64,000 nt of DNA from the NCBI GenBank assembly GCA_026545225.1, contig CM048849.1, positions 54,630,836-54,694,835 on the forward strand, written 5' to 3'. Below the pieces are notes generated by a model. The model saw only the letters and a program-made list of their open reading frames with translations. It did no database searches and was not told where the DNA came from. The position numbers were made by a program, and so were the translations under genes. The DNA comes from Cornus controversa (taxonomy: Eukaryota > Streptophyta > Magnoliopsida > Cornales > Cornaceae). Of this stretch, positions 23,016-36,180 are shown piece after piece. Each line of letters begins with the position of its first letter. Within the stretch, counting starts at the first letter, position 1.

Positions 23016-23815
23016 TCGGGATAGCAATGGGGCGGGTATACCAAAATCCTACCCCGCCCTATCAAAGAAATACTAAATTCATCTCTCATTAAGAACTCTA
23101 ACAGGTTTGTGGTAAGCATACCACCACCGCCCTGTTTAGAGAAAGAGAGGAATAGCAAAATTTTTAAAATCTTTGTTTTATTTGCTTTGATTTCGATGTT
23201 TGGGCTAAATGTATTCAAACGATGACACAATACTCCTATAATCAATACCCAATATATAAAATCAAAGAAAATGACACAAACATACACACACATATATATG
23301 TAGATGTTGATAGAAACAGTTTTGGTCTTCAAATTTTTTTTATTTATTATAAATCTATTATGTACACAAGACAGAGAGTTTTCTTTTAGGTACAAGATAA
23401 AGAGAGGAATAGCGCTGAACAAGATAAAGAGAGAGTACCTTTCACCCAGATAAAATTGTCCCTGAGAGATCTCTAAAATTTCAAATAACTTATAAGTTAT
23501 CTTTAACTCTCTTTCTCGTTTTGTTATTCAGTTAGACCCGTAAATGAAATTTGAAAATCATTTTTTACTGAATAAAATAAACCCTAGTGGATGTTATATA
23601 TCTAATATACTATATTTATATAAGTAAAAGAAATGACACATTTCATACAATTATTTCACTATATATATATATAATAGGGCACGGGGCGGGTACTATGTGG
23701 GTTTTCTTAAAAAAATCTTACCCGCCCCTACTCCTATTAGGGGCATACTGAATCCCCTCCATTAGGGACGGAGCGGGGCAGAAACCTACCAGGGTAGAGG
23801 AAATTGTCACCCCTA
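23016..23815. mobile_element. hAT-type MITE ('ggggcgggta' family), 800 bp
   Basis: Ends TCGGGATAGCAATGGGG and GGAAATTGTCACCCCTA are imperfect inverted repeats. CAAATTAC (23008-23015) and CAATTTAC (23816-23823) form an 8-bp target duplication with one mismatch. GC-rich subterminal blocks ('gggcgggta', 'acccgcccc') surround an AT-rich, non-coding core that carries a CA/TA microsatellite at about 23278-23298. Confidence 0.78.
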
Positions 23816-25779
23816 CAATTTACTATCATATCCTATTATATTTATGAAATATAGGTAAAATAACAAATTTCTCTTTCTAATTGTTGAAGACAATTTTAAA
23901 ATTATGAAAATATTACTTAAAATACTGTCCTTATCCCTTTTTATTATTTCTTTTCTTTTAATGATGTATATTCAAATACAATATGACATATACTCTCATT
24001 TCTTTTCAAATCCCTTAATTCATTCATTACCATTATAAAAAGTAAGCCCTAAAAAGTTCTATTCTTTGAACATTTCGAGAATTATAGGATCGAAGCTTAG
24101 TATATATATACTAATACTATGAAACTAGGTATGAATGAGGTAATTGGACAGAATACACAGCTTCTTTTCATAATTTTTATTTATTTTTGTCAAATCAACT
24201 TTTTCATAGCTTTTACACTGCTAAGCATATGAGGATATAAATGTGAAAACGTGGACCTGAAAAAAGACCAACCATCTTATGCGAATTTAGCTACAAAACT
24301 TATCTTCTTAGCATCTTGAAAAGGGAGGTGGGTGGCGGTGGGATGATGAAGCCTTGAAAGACTTTATGTAGATTCATTGCAATTTACTCCATCCCCCACA
24401 TATATATTCTCACAAATATCTAGGAGTATACAATTTTTCAATTTTTTTGTTTGAATATGTGACTTTATTTTTTTTAGAAAACACAGTGAGATTCTTATAC
24501 TTTTTAAATGTTCCATGTCACTTAAATAAAAGTTAAAGACTGAATTATTGAAAAGTCATCAATTTTTTCTTTATTTATTTATTATTACTATTTTTTGTTA
24601 TGAAATTGTTCGGCTAAATGAAACACATCAAATAAATAAGTATTCTTCTTTTTTATTTTTCTTTTAAAATAAATGATTGAATAAAGATTATAACTCTAAC
24701 ATAAGAAAGTTTTATTCGAAAAACTTACTTTAGGATGAGATAACATTTACATAAATAATAACTTACTTCTCATAGAGTTGGTGTGACTTTAGTTGAAAAA
24801 AATATTATTGTAATAATATACTATTGCAAAATTGATCGGACTAGAATTTCACAGGTGCATTTGGTAGATAGCATTGTGTCACGTAAATAATAAAAAACAA
24901 AGATTAACTTATATTGATTGAACGATGTCTCAGCAGATTTCACGTCACACAATGTTATCAATGAAAAAAATTTTGATCGAAATTAATCTAACGATCTAGT
25001 TAAAGATAATTAATTAATACTATCTTGTCCTCCTGGGCTAAATATTGACTCTGCTATTTTTCTTAATCTTAAAGCCCTCACATTGAGCATAGAAAGAAAA
25101 AAAAAATCCAAAAGAAATGGCATTATACGATCTAGAAGGCAATTATGTTTTACCAGAGTATACAAATGACGTGTTTGGTGACAGGGTAAATTGTATCCTA
25201 ATCGGGGACATCTGAGGGAGTGGTAGAGCCCTCTAGGGTTTCATCGTACGAAAGTTGGGACCCTTTTGAACTGACTTCTTCTACTTTTCCAGCTCTCTAT
25301 CTTATGGTGTTGAGTCTTGCGTGTGATTCTGCAACGAATGATTTGTCTTCCAACATGGTCTATAATGTGTTCACTTTTAACTCGGTTGGCACACAAAAAC
25401 ATTCGCATCCAAACAAAACTTTAGTTCTTTTTTTCTTTCTCAAGCCCCCACATTGCAGCAGAGCATTTCCCATCTTTCATTTTTTCTTCATTTATTTCTG
25501 CATCATCACAATGATTATAACAAGTACTCAATTGGCAAAGGTAATAGGTTTGAAATAGGGTTCATTGATTGAATCTGACTTTAGCTCAACTACAGGTCAA
25601 CGAATTACTTTAGTTGACCACTTCCACTTAAACATGGAGGTTAGTGTAGAATAATATGGTTTTTTTTTTTGTTGTTGTTACAACTATTGATTTACAGAGG
25701 TCTTAAGGATTCAATTTTTACTCTTAACTTCATTACTCATACTAAACTTTTACTAGGAATCACTTTATATGTTAGTTTT
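23816..25779. other. Intergenic with a possible exon-like start
   Basis: Mostly AT-rich. At 25117 an ATG opens 23 clean codons (MALYDLEGNYVLPEYTNDVF...) ending at an AGG|GTAAAT donor-like site, and 25220-25558 holds a further 112-codon plus-strand frame. Neither resembles a protein I know and no acceptor pairs them convincingly. Listed as possible relic only. Confidence 0.3.
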
Positions 25780-26190
25780 AAGAGTGGTAATACTTGACAC
25801 GATTCAATCACGACACGAGATAAGTGAATTTTGAATATGACTTATTAATCGTATTCAAGTCGTAATCGTGTTGACCCCGAATACGTTAATTAAACTGTGT
25901 CTTATTTGACCCACTTATCTGTTTGAAATTCGATTAGATTCGTTTAATTAAACATCTTGGATAATTGGGTCGTGTTTGTGTTGAAAATAATATTTTTTAA
26001 CTTAATGTGTTTGATAAACGTGTTATATTCGTATTAGCTATAAATGACTTAAACATGTAAGATAATGTGTTCTACCGTGTTGTGTTGATATCAACTTTTT
26101 TTAAAATGAATAATAATGATGTCGTATTCTTCATGTCTAACTATATGACAGAATACTCATGTCACACGTTGAACACGAATGGTCTTCTGA
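25780..26190. mobile_element. Degenerate hAT-type MITE fragment
   Basis: 'gagtggtaatacttgacacg' at the left and repeated 'cgtgttgac', 'cgtattcaagtcgtaatcgtg' and 'gacccacttat' strings mirror the interior of the 6.98 kb hAT MITE. No matching right terminus is preserved. Confidence 0.45.
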
Positions 26191-27340
26191 TATTAGCTTT
26201 TATAATTCCTTTATGAAATGTGATAGGGCTGAAATCACATAATTAAGTAAAACATAAGATTGTGGGATACACACGCTTATAATGATAAATAAGCTGATTT
26301 TTGTAGGTTGTTTGAATTAGTTGACTTGTCAAGTAACTATATTGTTATTCAAAATCACATTCTTTATCTCACAAAACCTATCCTCATGCAACTTGTTTTT
26401 TGGCTTTATATAGCACTGAAAGTGAGTGCAATAGTGTTAACAAAAGCAAGGATACTTGTTTTATGAATTCTAAACTAATTGTGCATAGAATAAGATAAAG
26501 TGGCATCTTCTTTAGACTAAGTAAAGCCTAAATATCTTTTCTGTTTCTATGAAAGCAATGTTGCAAATGAGAAAAAAGACAGATTTGAATTATATAAAAA
26601 TCCACTTGGCCTACCAGAACAGAGCATTCATGACATGTCATCAAGATTGGAAGCAAAAAGTGTTATACAGTTGGAGATGTAATGGGCCTACCCTTTAATA
26701 GTGGAAATGGGTCCCACTGAAAGAACCAGGTCTTCAAAAGCCAGAATAAGATTGGACTACATATCAATCCCAGTTTTCATACTTTTTGTGAGCCAAGAGA
26801 GAGATGGATGGTAAATGGGTCCATGATAGTCTTGGATGGAAATTTTAGTGTATTGGGAATAGGCAACAAAAAGTACATCAAGTGGAACCATATGTGCAAT
26901 GAGAGGGACTGAATTTTCTTTGAAAGGGAGTGCCAACACCCTTATTTAAGATGCCTATTTGTTTGCATGCTCAATGACAAATTCTCAGCTCCAGGAACCA
27001 AACCTTCAACTATTCACTCACATGATAGAAGATTAAATGCCTATGTTTATAAGGTTTTAAACTTTATTTTAATTAAAAAAACCTTTGGTGAAGAGAGATT
27101 ATCAGATAGTCCATGATCTCAGGTCAATAGCAACGTGTCACGTGTGCATATGTGTCTCTCTCTTTATTTCAACACTTATTGTCGTAGTGTGTTATTATTA
27201 ACTCGAGACAAGTGAGCCCGAGACTACTTAATAATTTTTTCTGTAATAACATTGACATTTGTCAAGTTTTCTAGAGAGAGAGAGAATATATCAAAAGAAA
27301 CTTTAAATAGAAGAAAAAGAAACTCCCTTTTTGATCTAAC
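26191..27340. other. Intergenic, no gene seen
   Basis: Spacer of moderate complexity. 26600-26950 is less AT-rich and less repetitive than its surroundings, but the short frames on either strand are not recognisable. Confidence 0.45.
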
Positions 27341-27502
27341 GTGACACGAAAATGAAATACTAGTGGACATTGTGATAGCCAATATGAATCTAGCGTGACA
27401 CGAAAATGAAATACTAGTGGACATTGTGATAGTCAATATGAATCTAGCGTGACACGAAAATGGAATACTAGTGGACTTCATGATAGTCAATATGAATCTC
27501 AA
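27341..27502. repeat. Three tandem copies of a 54-bp unit
   Basis: Units start at 27341, 27395 and 27449 with 'gtgacacgaaaatg' and differ at only a few positions. A (TG)n tract (27504-27524) follows. Because 54 is a multiple of three, an open frame persists through the array on the minus strand, which is why a 135-codon frame appears there; I do not regard it as a gene. Confidence 0.9.
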
Positions 27503-28868
27503 TGTGTGTGTGTGTGTGTGTGTGTTTTTTTTTTTATCAAGAATATCACCATTCACCAATGCATACTTCTTATTCGACTCATTGTTAGTACATGAATATG
27601 GGATATATATTATTACATGGTTCCGGACCATTAGTCTTGATTAATTACAAAGTGACACATAAGCAAAAAATTGAATAAAGCTGACACATTTATTTGCATG
27701 TCAGTGTATAATTGGTCGGAACCAGGATCATGTAATAATTTCTCCGTGAATACACCACACTTCTTCAGTGGGATATGCAATTTTTTTTTTTGCATATAAT
27801 GGTTTGAAATTTGAAAATATGTATGCTTGATTATGTTATTGAATCACCCTAGTGGAGCTGCTACTAGCTAGCATGATAAAGTGTGGAATCTAATGGGGAG
27901 GCATGGGTACAAGGTGTGTCAATTTGATAGTTTATTGTATGTGTGGGAGTGCTAAGGCTTCAGCCATGGGTGACAAAAGTCACCTTCTTGAAACTAAAAG
28001 AACTTGCTATTAAGGAATTTGAGCCAGCCTAGGTGAAGTGCTATATAATATATATATATACTCATGTAATTGTCAAAATTAAACGGCCAACCCTTTTTGT
28101 CACAAGTCTCCATGTGTGTGTGAGTGTCTATATATATATATATATATCCAATTTTACTCTTTTATAGTTTTTGAATAGGAAACAGTATCCACAGCCTTCA
28201 TGTCTGTGGTAGGAAGGTTGTGACCTTTCTTTTTGAATCCTTTCATAATATTTGAATTCTTTCACTTTTGTCTATAGATTTAGAGAAACATTTGTCTTTA
28301 CATCTATGATGACAGCATTCTTATAATGAATTAACTTGTTCTGTCATCCTTGCTACCATGGAGGCATGACATGATAAAACATTAATCTAACAAATGTTGT
28401 CTTCATATTGTTCATTTTTATTTTGTATTTTACTTGATAATTGTCCAACTATATGAGATATCCAAACAAGTTCTTATAATGTGTATGTGTGTTTATACAT
28501 AAATATATATTTGCAAAAAAACTATAAAGATATTTGTTAGTTTTACTTTATTTAGTTAAGATGTTTACTATTTTAGAATTCTTTAAACTAGTTGTTTCAT
28601 GAATAAAAATTAATTTAAACAATATTTCTTTAATAATCTAAAATAATTGTATAGATTTATTGGCTTGCATTCTTTTAAAAACAAAAAAATATAGTTTAAC
28701 TTTTTGTATTTTAAATTATTGCTAATATTAGGCATCTCATAATATAGAAAAAAAATGGTTAAGTACTTACTTGTAGCTAAAATACATTCCTCATATTTAT
28801 GGGAAAAAAATATTTATTATTCCACCAAGTATATTATGACCTTTAGCATATGTAGAATATTAAAAGTG

Positions 28869-28908
<40 letters not shown>

Positions 28909-29246
28909 TCACAAAGAGGGGCTTACGTTTTGACCAAATTTTAGATTTTGTTGCTTTTGTAGCTCTGTGTAACATAGAACAAGAACACTAAAATATAACT
29001 AAAGTTAAAGGCTAAAATTAAAAATTCAGCAATGATACGTGTCATGAAATCTGTGTCATGAAATCTGTATCATGAATGGTAAATGACACCAATGTTTTAG
29101 TATTTACATGTATATTATACAAGCACTCTAACTTTGGTATATCATTAATGATACAAATTATGAATATATTTCTTGATATATATCATATCTGTATATGTAA
29201 AGTCTAATTTGAAGAGACCAATAATTTAGGTGAGAGATCAGAAGCT

Positions 29247-29249
<3 letters not shown>
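27503..29249. other. Intergenic with (TA)n microsatellites
   Basis: AT-rich spacer; (TA)n at about 28045-28060, 28130-28147 and a long one at 28870-28906. No coding region supported. Confidence 0.5.

Positions 29250-29287
<38 letters not shown>
29250..29287. repeat. 38-base poly(G) run
   Basis: Uninterrupted G from 29250 to 29287, then a single A and five more G. Exceptional in an AT-rich plant spacer; could form G-quadruplexes, and its length is likely to be uncertain in any assembly. Confidence 0.95.
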
Positions 29288-29288
<1 letters not shown>

Positions 29289-30030
29289 GGGGGTTAGTTT
29301 CTTAAGGAAACAACTAGGGCCCAAAATTCTATACCATAAAGTTAACCTTAAAAAAGTTAGAAGTTGATAAAAATATATATATATATATATAAAATGGTAC
29401 TAATCATGCACTAATTGCAAAAGAAGAGCAGTAGATCCAAGTTGCTAATCCCACTTTAAGAGATCTTGTGGGATTTTTATTTCTTTTTCTAGATTGTCAT
29501 TTTGTCTTATTTTCCACTGTCCTTCAAAAAGATTGATTGAGAAATAATCAATAATATTTATGGATCTAGAATCTTAACATTAAACCCTAAGTGATCTCTG
29601 AGATTATAAGATGATCAAATCTTCTAGCTAGGGCAACTTTGGCTGTACCAGCAAAATCATAACTCCAAATCTTCAATATAGATTTGCATATATATATATA
29701 TATATATAAATATTAGCAGTCCATAATTACATTAAAATTCTTTGAACATCTTCAATGAAATGAGGGGGAGAAAATCAATGCAAGTGGAACTCATTTGATT
29801 AAAACGTTTATTCATTGAGCACTTTCATACATAAATACACACACATATATATATATAAACACAAATATGATACACACACATTTGAATCACACACATATAT
29901 GTATAAACACAAATATGATATATATATCTAGATTTGAATCTTGACACTTGTTCAATAGTAATGTGATGAAGACATGAAAGCTTGACAATTGTAGATTTGT
30001 AACCAATCGAGTTGTGTTCGATAGTTATGA
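29288..30030. other. Intergenic with dinucleotide repeats
   Basis: (TA)n at 29373-29390 and 29690-29707, and two copies of a (CA)n(TA)n segment around 29838-29925 sharing 'aaacacaaatatgata'. No gene seen. Confidence 0.5.
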
Positions 30031-30394
30031 TACATTTGATTGGAAGGAAGGATGAAAGAGAGGATTGATGAAAATAGTTTCTTTTGTTTGGTTGGAAGAA
30101 AGGGAAGAGAACTGAGTTGTTTGGATAGAAGCATTATTTCTAACTCGTGTTTTTTAAAAAAAAATTATCAGTTTAAAATTAGACGAAAAAGAGAAAGGAA
30201 AGAAAGAATAGTTACACTACAAATATATAATATCAATTTTAATTTTTAATTATTTAAAAAATCACTCGTAAACTTGATTAAACTCATCTCACACGTAATA
30301 ATAAGGTTATATTAATAAAAATATAGAAAAACTCTCATTCTTTCTCTCTCTCTCTTCCTTTCACCCATTTCTTCATTCCTCTAACCAAATGAAG
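30031..30394. mobile_element. Probable MITE of about 365 bp
   Basis: 'tacatttgattggaaggaag' at the left is mirrored by the complement of the right end, which reads 'cttcatttggttagaggaat'. Similarity extends about 35 bp through purine-rich sequence. Target duplication not identified. Confidence 0.5.
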
Positions 30395-31515
30395 CATTAA
30401 AATTCAACTAAATTGTGTGGTTCCTCACTAAATAGTTGAGCCAATTTGTGTCTTGAATTTCATTTTCTTAAATAGTGAAATTGTCAAGTTCAATAACAAC
30501 TTCGTTTATGCATGTGTAATTTATCTCCACAAATGAGTGTTAACACAGATATCCATAAAATGATCCGTTGTGGACATATCTCGTTTTATTTATAAAAAAA
30601 AGAATCTGATCTTATCACGTTAGGCTCTGTACTTTCAACATTTGAGGGTTTCAATCAAATTCAATTGTCTAATTATATACATAAGATTTGCCATTTTTAT
30701 ATAATCTAATGAATACTTATAGAAGTGACAGCAACTACAAGTAACTTTTAACATGAAAAAATGAAAATTTAAACGTCTACTTTTATATATATATATATAT
30801 ATGAGTGACAGAAAGAGAGAGAGAGAGAACACCCCACCAATATTCCCGCTGTTTTGATAGGGAGACAAACGGACAAAACATGTTGTCACATCGACAAACT
30901 CTAATTTAATGTAGCATTAAAAAAATACAAACCATACATTAAACTACATACTACTAGAAGCATAATAACTGTACCAAGAACAACCCAAAAATAGGAAAAA
31001 AAAAAAAAATTGGGAATAGTCAAAGGTTGGAATCGAAGTTCCTGTTTCTTGGTAACATGAAAATATGTATGCCCAATGTTCCCTAAAACTCTTCACATTG
31101 CTTCTATTTCTATTTGCATTTGACATTGTAGTACATCAACCTATATATATAATATATGTGGTTGTTCATCTGACTCTTAGATTTTGTCTCACCATCTAAT
31201 ATACTAATACACCAAGTCATACACATTTAATCATATAGTATACACACACCCACATTGATAGCTTAAACAATACACTCTCTCATATGTAATTTTCTCATAT
31301 GTTATGCCAATTAGTACATATATAATATAATATGCTAGACAGTAGACACAGCTCTTTGTTTATTACATCATAAATTATCAAATATGGAAAATGTCATTCA
31401 AACCTGTATGTGCTCTATTTTCTTCTCTAGTGGGAATGTTTGACCTAAATCAAATCGCCTCCAAAACTTGATTTTTGCTTAATGAAGTTCTTAATTGTTA
31501 CTTGGAACACACCTC

Positions 31516-31548
<33 letters not shown>

Positions 31549-33236
31549 GACCTCTCGCTCTGTCGATCTTTCTCGTACAAAAACACAGAGTTGACTTTGA
31601 TAGGCAAACAGTGAATATTTTAAGATTAATATTGAGAATTCTAGAAGATGCTAATATATAACACCTTGGTAGGTAAGATCTAATTGCAATCAAGTCATAG
31701 AATAAACTAAGTTACAAGTGCGAATTAAGCTCTTGAATATTGGATTTGGATTTGAAGATAACAAATTTAGATTAATTTGAAGCATAAATCTCTTTCTGCT
31801 AGTGAAACAAATTGCATTGTTCAATGTAGTTAAGCTCATGTATTTAAGTTACGTCCATTTTCTTAATTATCAATTTGCACGTTGAAAGTGAAAGCCACAT
31901 GACATGTTAGCGGTTTTAAGGGACAGGAATGACAATGGAAGGACAATAGCAACATTTAGCCACCTACCAGGCTACCACCAATACAATATAACTTAACAAT
32001 TATACACACATACATACACACACGTAAACACACAGAGAAGAGAAATGAAATGAGTTGTGGTCTAAAAAACAGTACTCGTATTGTATTCGTATTAAATATT
32101 GAATATTTGTATTATATCTGTATCAGATACCAATACTATTCGGATACTCTTACAAAAATGTATTCATAATTTTTTTAAAAATATATATTTTTTATTTTTA
32201 ACACGTAGTGAAACAATTTGGATACCGACATTTTGGTTTGTTGGATGGAAGACAGGTGCTATTATTTGAATGGGGCTGTTGATCAACTAACAAACCAAAT
32301 TGTCTCGCTAGTTGACCCACAAGAAGCAAGCGTAAATAAATGGGCTTGTGATGAGCCCCACTTTTGTAGCCTATTAAATACCCTATTGGGCTTTAACCTG
32401 CCAATCACATCATGGACTGCACTTGATATATATATATATATATCATTACATTTAACCTTCGCGGAATAAGGACAAAAATGTCTAAAAGTAATTAAAACTT
32501 GCAATTTTGTAGTTTAAAATGTCTTTTGCTATTTAAATCACACTATCTAACGGTCATAATTGTGAGTGTATTATAGTGTTCACAATTGTGAGTGTATGAT
32601 AGTGTCGTAGACACCAACAATACACTAATGTGTTTGTATATATATATATATATATATATATTTGCTTAAAGTCTGAACTCAATTGTACATCCTTAAAAGA
32701 CTTGCTTTTTGGTGTTAGTATATATAAATATTGAGTTAATTTGGCTCGGTTACTTTGAATTGCAATTTAGGTGTTCTTTCACAAAACTGAAAATTTTAAG
32801 TGATAAAGTTTTTAAATGGTAATTAAAAAATAAATATTTTTTGGTATCTTTTTGAAATTTTATCATTTAGAATTCAATAATAAGTGATACCCTCGTCACT
32901 TAAAATTTTACTCTATTTTAAGTAATGTTTACCATTTTGAGTGATATTCAAATTGCGTTATTAAACGCACTTGAATTGAAAAAGCGCTTAATCTATGTAG
33001 AATTAAGCGTTAAATTGAGTTATAAATTTAATTTCTTTTTTCTCAACCTGCTTTATACAGCTTAATTTGAAAATTCAATATTGACTAATATCATAGTTGT
33101 TGATATTCAGAGAACTCCATAAAATTGCATACTGTCATTGTCTTCTTGTGTCTAGATAATAATTTAATTTTGAACTTATAAAAATTAAGGACTCCATTCC
33201 TCTATTCGCTCTTGCTCTTCTCATAAATACGCAAAA
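30395..33236. other. Intergenic with microsatellites and a partial MITE
   Basis: No gene seen. (TA)n tracts at about 30785-30801, 31527-31547, 32426-32442 and 32638-32660. At 32075-32210 a fragment resembles the left half of the 11.8 kb hAT MITE ('cggatactc', 'acacgta'). Confidence 0.5.
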
Positions 33237-33783
33237 TTGGGGTGACAAATTGTGTTAATGAATCATGTTAGTGTTTTGTCAAGACAAGAGTATTTGTTAC
33301 ATATGTCAACACAAACGCGATCCATTTATTATTCATGTCAAAAATTTCTCACATGAACATTTGCCATTTAGTAAACATATTACACGACAAGACCTTTGTA
33401 ATTGTTTTTATATTAAATGGGTTGTCTAATTCATGACCTGACTTGTTTAGTTACACGTGTAGTATTTTTCTGAATTATAAATTGCAAATATAAAAAATAA
33501 TACACTAGTGAATGCAAATTTAGGAAATGAATTATTTTCCATTTCATCTTAATAAACTACAAAATCAGCTTACTTGGATTTCATAATAATGCCATGAATT
33601 AAATTTAATATTGTTACTTATTAAATGGGTTAAACGACGTCTAGTTAAACGGGTCTAATTAAGTTGAAACAGATGGACTTGACACGATTAATTAGAAGAA
33701 TCAAATTGAATTAAATGATTTTAAGTGATAAAAACATGATTAAGGTCAACCAAACCCTCTGTATCCAATTTTGCAACACCTAA
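33237..33783. mobile_element. Degenerate hAT-type MITE
   Basis: Left end TTGGGGTGACAAATTGTG and right end CAATTTTGCAACACCTAA are imperfect inverted repeats of the TAGGGGTGGCAA family seen at 6976-7675. Interior includes 'gacccgactt'-like decayed repeats. No exact target duplication remains. Confidence 0.55.
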
Positions 33784-34712
33784 CTCAAAGGCACATAACG
33801 AGGGTAATGGGATACCTAGTAAAGCTATGTTGCATTCCTCCTGTCACGGTGAAATAAGTAACAGTAACGAGTCTCCCTCTCCCTCTCCCTCTCCCTCTCG
33901 GACAAGGATGAATATCATATGTTAAAATATTTACACGTGGCCTTTGTTACACATCTATGACTCACAGTGCACCACATTAGCAAATTAAAGAAAGTTTTTA
34001 AAACTGATGTAGTTTAATGGATGGATTAAGAAACGTCGTTAACGGATACTCTCCATTCTCTTCTCTCTGTCCTCTTATGCCTGAAACTGGTGGTCGTCGA
34101 TGAGCTCTTCATATTAGAAATTGTTATCCCCTCTTTTCTCTCTTTAGCTTATTCTTTCTAATTCTCTCGTAAAGTGTTTATATATATATATATATATAAA
34201 TCTCAAAATTTTAGAAAAATTGAAGTGAATTGGGATTGGTACAGAGTTGATGCTAATTCGATCGAAGAGCACAAACGGATTTTCTTCTTGGCCTCCTTAT
34301 TTTGAAAACCTCTCTCTGCCCTATACTCTTTTCCGTATGTTTGTTCTTTCTATCCCAATTTACAGTCTCTTTCTCTCCCTGTCATTGAAATATAGCTCTC
34401 ACAATTTTGCCAAAAAGAATAATAAATAATTAACTTTCAAAAAATGAATTTAATCCCTAATTTTTAGTTCTAGATTGAATAACTGCACTGGGAGGATTTC
34501 AAGTGCAATTGCTGATTGAAGTAAGTTCGGAAGAACCCAATTCACATCTAGAAAATAAAGAAATAGAAAACAAAGGAAAATTGAGCAACTAGCTTTACAG
34601 AGAATACTGGAAAATCAAAGAAAGAATAATGGTAGAAGGAGATGAAAGGAGGAGATTGGAGAATCGATTTGCAGACAGAGATGGAATGAAAAATCAAAGA
34701 AAGAATACTAGT

Positions 34713-34745
<33 letters not shown>

Positions 34746-35560
34746 TAGTAAGCCGGTGTTAAAAAATTTTTCCCTCAAACTGTCGTTTCTTTCCTTTTCT
34801 AATGACTAAATGATGCAGAGCACTATCAACCTTAGATTTGTGTTAAATGAGACGTGTGAAAATCATAACAATTCGACTTATGTTAACTTAAAAAAGTGTC
34901 AAACTTAGAGAATCCTTGTCAAAATCATAACAATTCAACTTATGGTAATTTAGAGAAGTCTTAACTCAGAGAATCCTTGTGGCTCTCTCCCTCTTACATG
35001 CTTACACACTTGTGGATGCCCAATAAGAAATTGGTCTGTATGACGCAATCGCTTTGAGAAACTAATTAGTAATTGGTCTAGCTGGGATGGGTTATCATGT
35101 GAAGAATTGTTACAAGTTTGCCATTGTTAAGTTTTGTTTATAGTTTTTATTTTTATTTTGATTTCAATTTTATGTTCTTTTGGAATGTAGGATGGAACTA
35201 AAGGACTGTCAATTTTGGATTTTGGAGGGAACTAAAAAATTAGAGAGTAGTAAGGTGGATAGTAAGATGGGATGTTTCAGTTTTATCCCTGGGAAAGCAT
35301 CACAAACCAACACGGCATTCTAATCTTAGACATTGATTAGATATGGAAAACTACAAGTTCATTAAGAAGAGAGGGTGGTGGAGAAGGAAGTACAAGAAGT
35401 TATGTTTCGAATCATGGAAAAATAAAAAATAAAAAGTAAGCACTAAGCGGATCTAGAGACATTAAGTACGCACAAATAAAAGGAATAAAATAGTTTGTGA
35501 TGCTACACATCATCATCATCATCAACCTTATCTTCATCCTATATGAATAAAGTCGGTCAC
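33784..35560. other. Intergenic with simple repeats
   Basis: (CTCCCT)n at about 33871-33898, (TA)n at 34182-34198, (GA)n at 34715-34740. A tandem duplication of about 65-70 bp spans about 34857-34981 ('aatcataacaattc' and 'agagaatccttgt' in both copies). No gene seen. Confidence 0.5.
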
Positions 35561-36180
35561 ATAAATTTTTTCTTTTTAATATTTTTTATTACTTTTAAGG
35601 TTATTTCTAATAACCTCATCCATGTTATTTTTAGTTATTCTCTTTGTTTCTTACCTTCTATTATAATTAGGCCTTGTTTGGATTGACTTTTAAAAAGTGG
35701 CTTTCGACTTTTCAAGTTCAAAAGCCGTTTTGGAGAGTGTTTGGATTGGTAAGGCGGAAGAGTTTCAGAGTCTAAAAAGAACGTTTAAAGGAAGCTGGGG
35801 GGTACTAGCTTCTTGATTTAGCTTCTGCTTCTCTTTTTCTTCTACGTAAAAACAGAAGCAAAAACTCTGCCAAACAGGGCCTTAGTCATCTTTCCTCACT
35901 TCACCTGTAGGTTACACTAGGTCTTTGATATATATGAAATTTTTTTTACAAATGGGTGTTACATCTAATTTTTCTTTCACATTCTCATTAGTAACCTTAT
36001 CTCTTCTAGCTACTCCATTCATTCACCTTAGCATTCTCATCTCCTATATGAAGACGTCGCTCGTCCTCTTTTTTAGGACACAATACTCAACCCCATACAA
36101 CATAGTTGGCTCAATGACGGTCTTATAAAATTTTTCTTTTAACTTATGTGCTATTCTTTTACCATACACTATTTCATTAG
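35561..36180 (-). mobile_element. LINE (L1-type) reverse transcriptase C-terminal relic
   Basis: On the minus strand, 36170 downward reads KRIAHKLKEKFYKTVIEPTM followed by LYGVEYCVLKKR, then a stop, then EMRMLR, a stop where LINEs have Trp, and MNGVARRDKVTNENV. This is the conserved end of plant L1 reverse transcriptases (motifs FYKT, MLYG.E.W, EMRMLRWM, TR.D.I.NE). A short continuation (MDEVIRNNLK) lies at about 35590-35625 beyond the inserted Tourist element. Dead: at least two in-frame stops and only the tail present. Confidence 0.8.
35670..35881. mobile_element. Tourist-like MITE, 212 bp
   Basis: TIRs GGCCTTGTTTGG / CCAAACAGGGCC (11 of 12 match) flanked by TTA at 35667-35669 and 35882-35884, the PIF-Harbinger target. 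Interior has inverted 'gcttctg' / 'cagaagc' strings. It splits the LINE relic, so it is younger. Confidence 0.82.

Noticed and set aside
26600..26950. Conserved-looking microRNA precursor
   Set aside because: Less AT-rich than its flanks, but I could not match any mature plant microRNA I know or fold a clean precursor.
27341..27502. CRISPR-like array
   Set aside because: Head-to-tail tandem repeat without spacers in a plant nuclear genome.
32218..32469. 83-codon frame as a gene
   Set aside because: Ends in TA-repeat-encoded residues, no splice structure, no family; it overlaps an equally long frame on the other strand.
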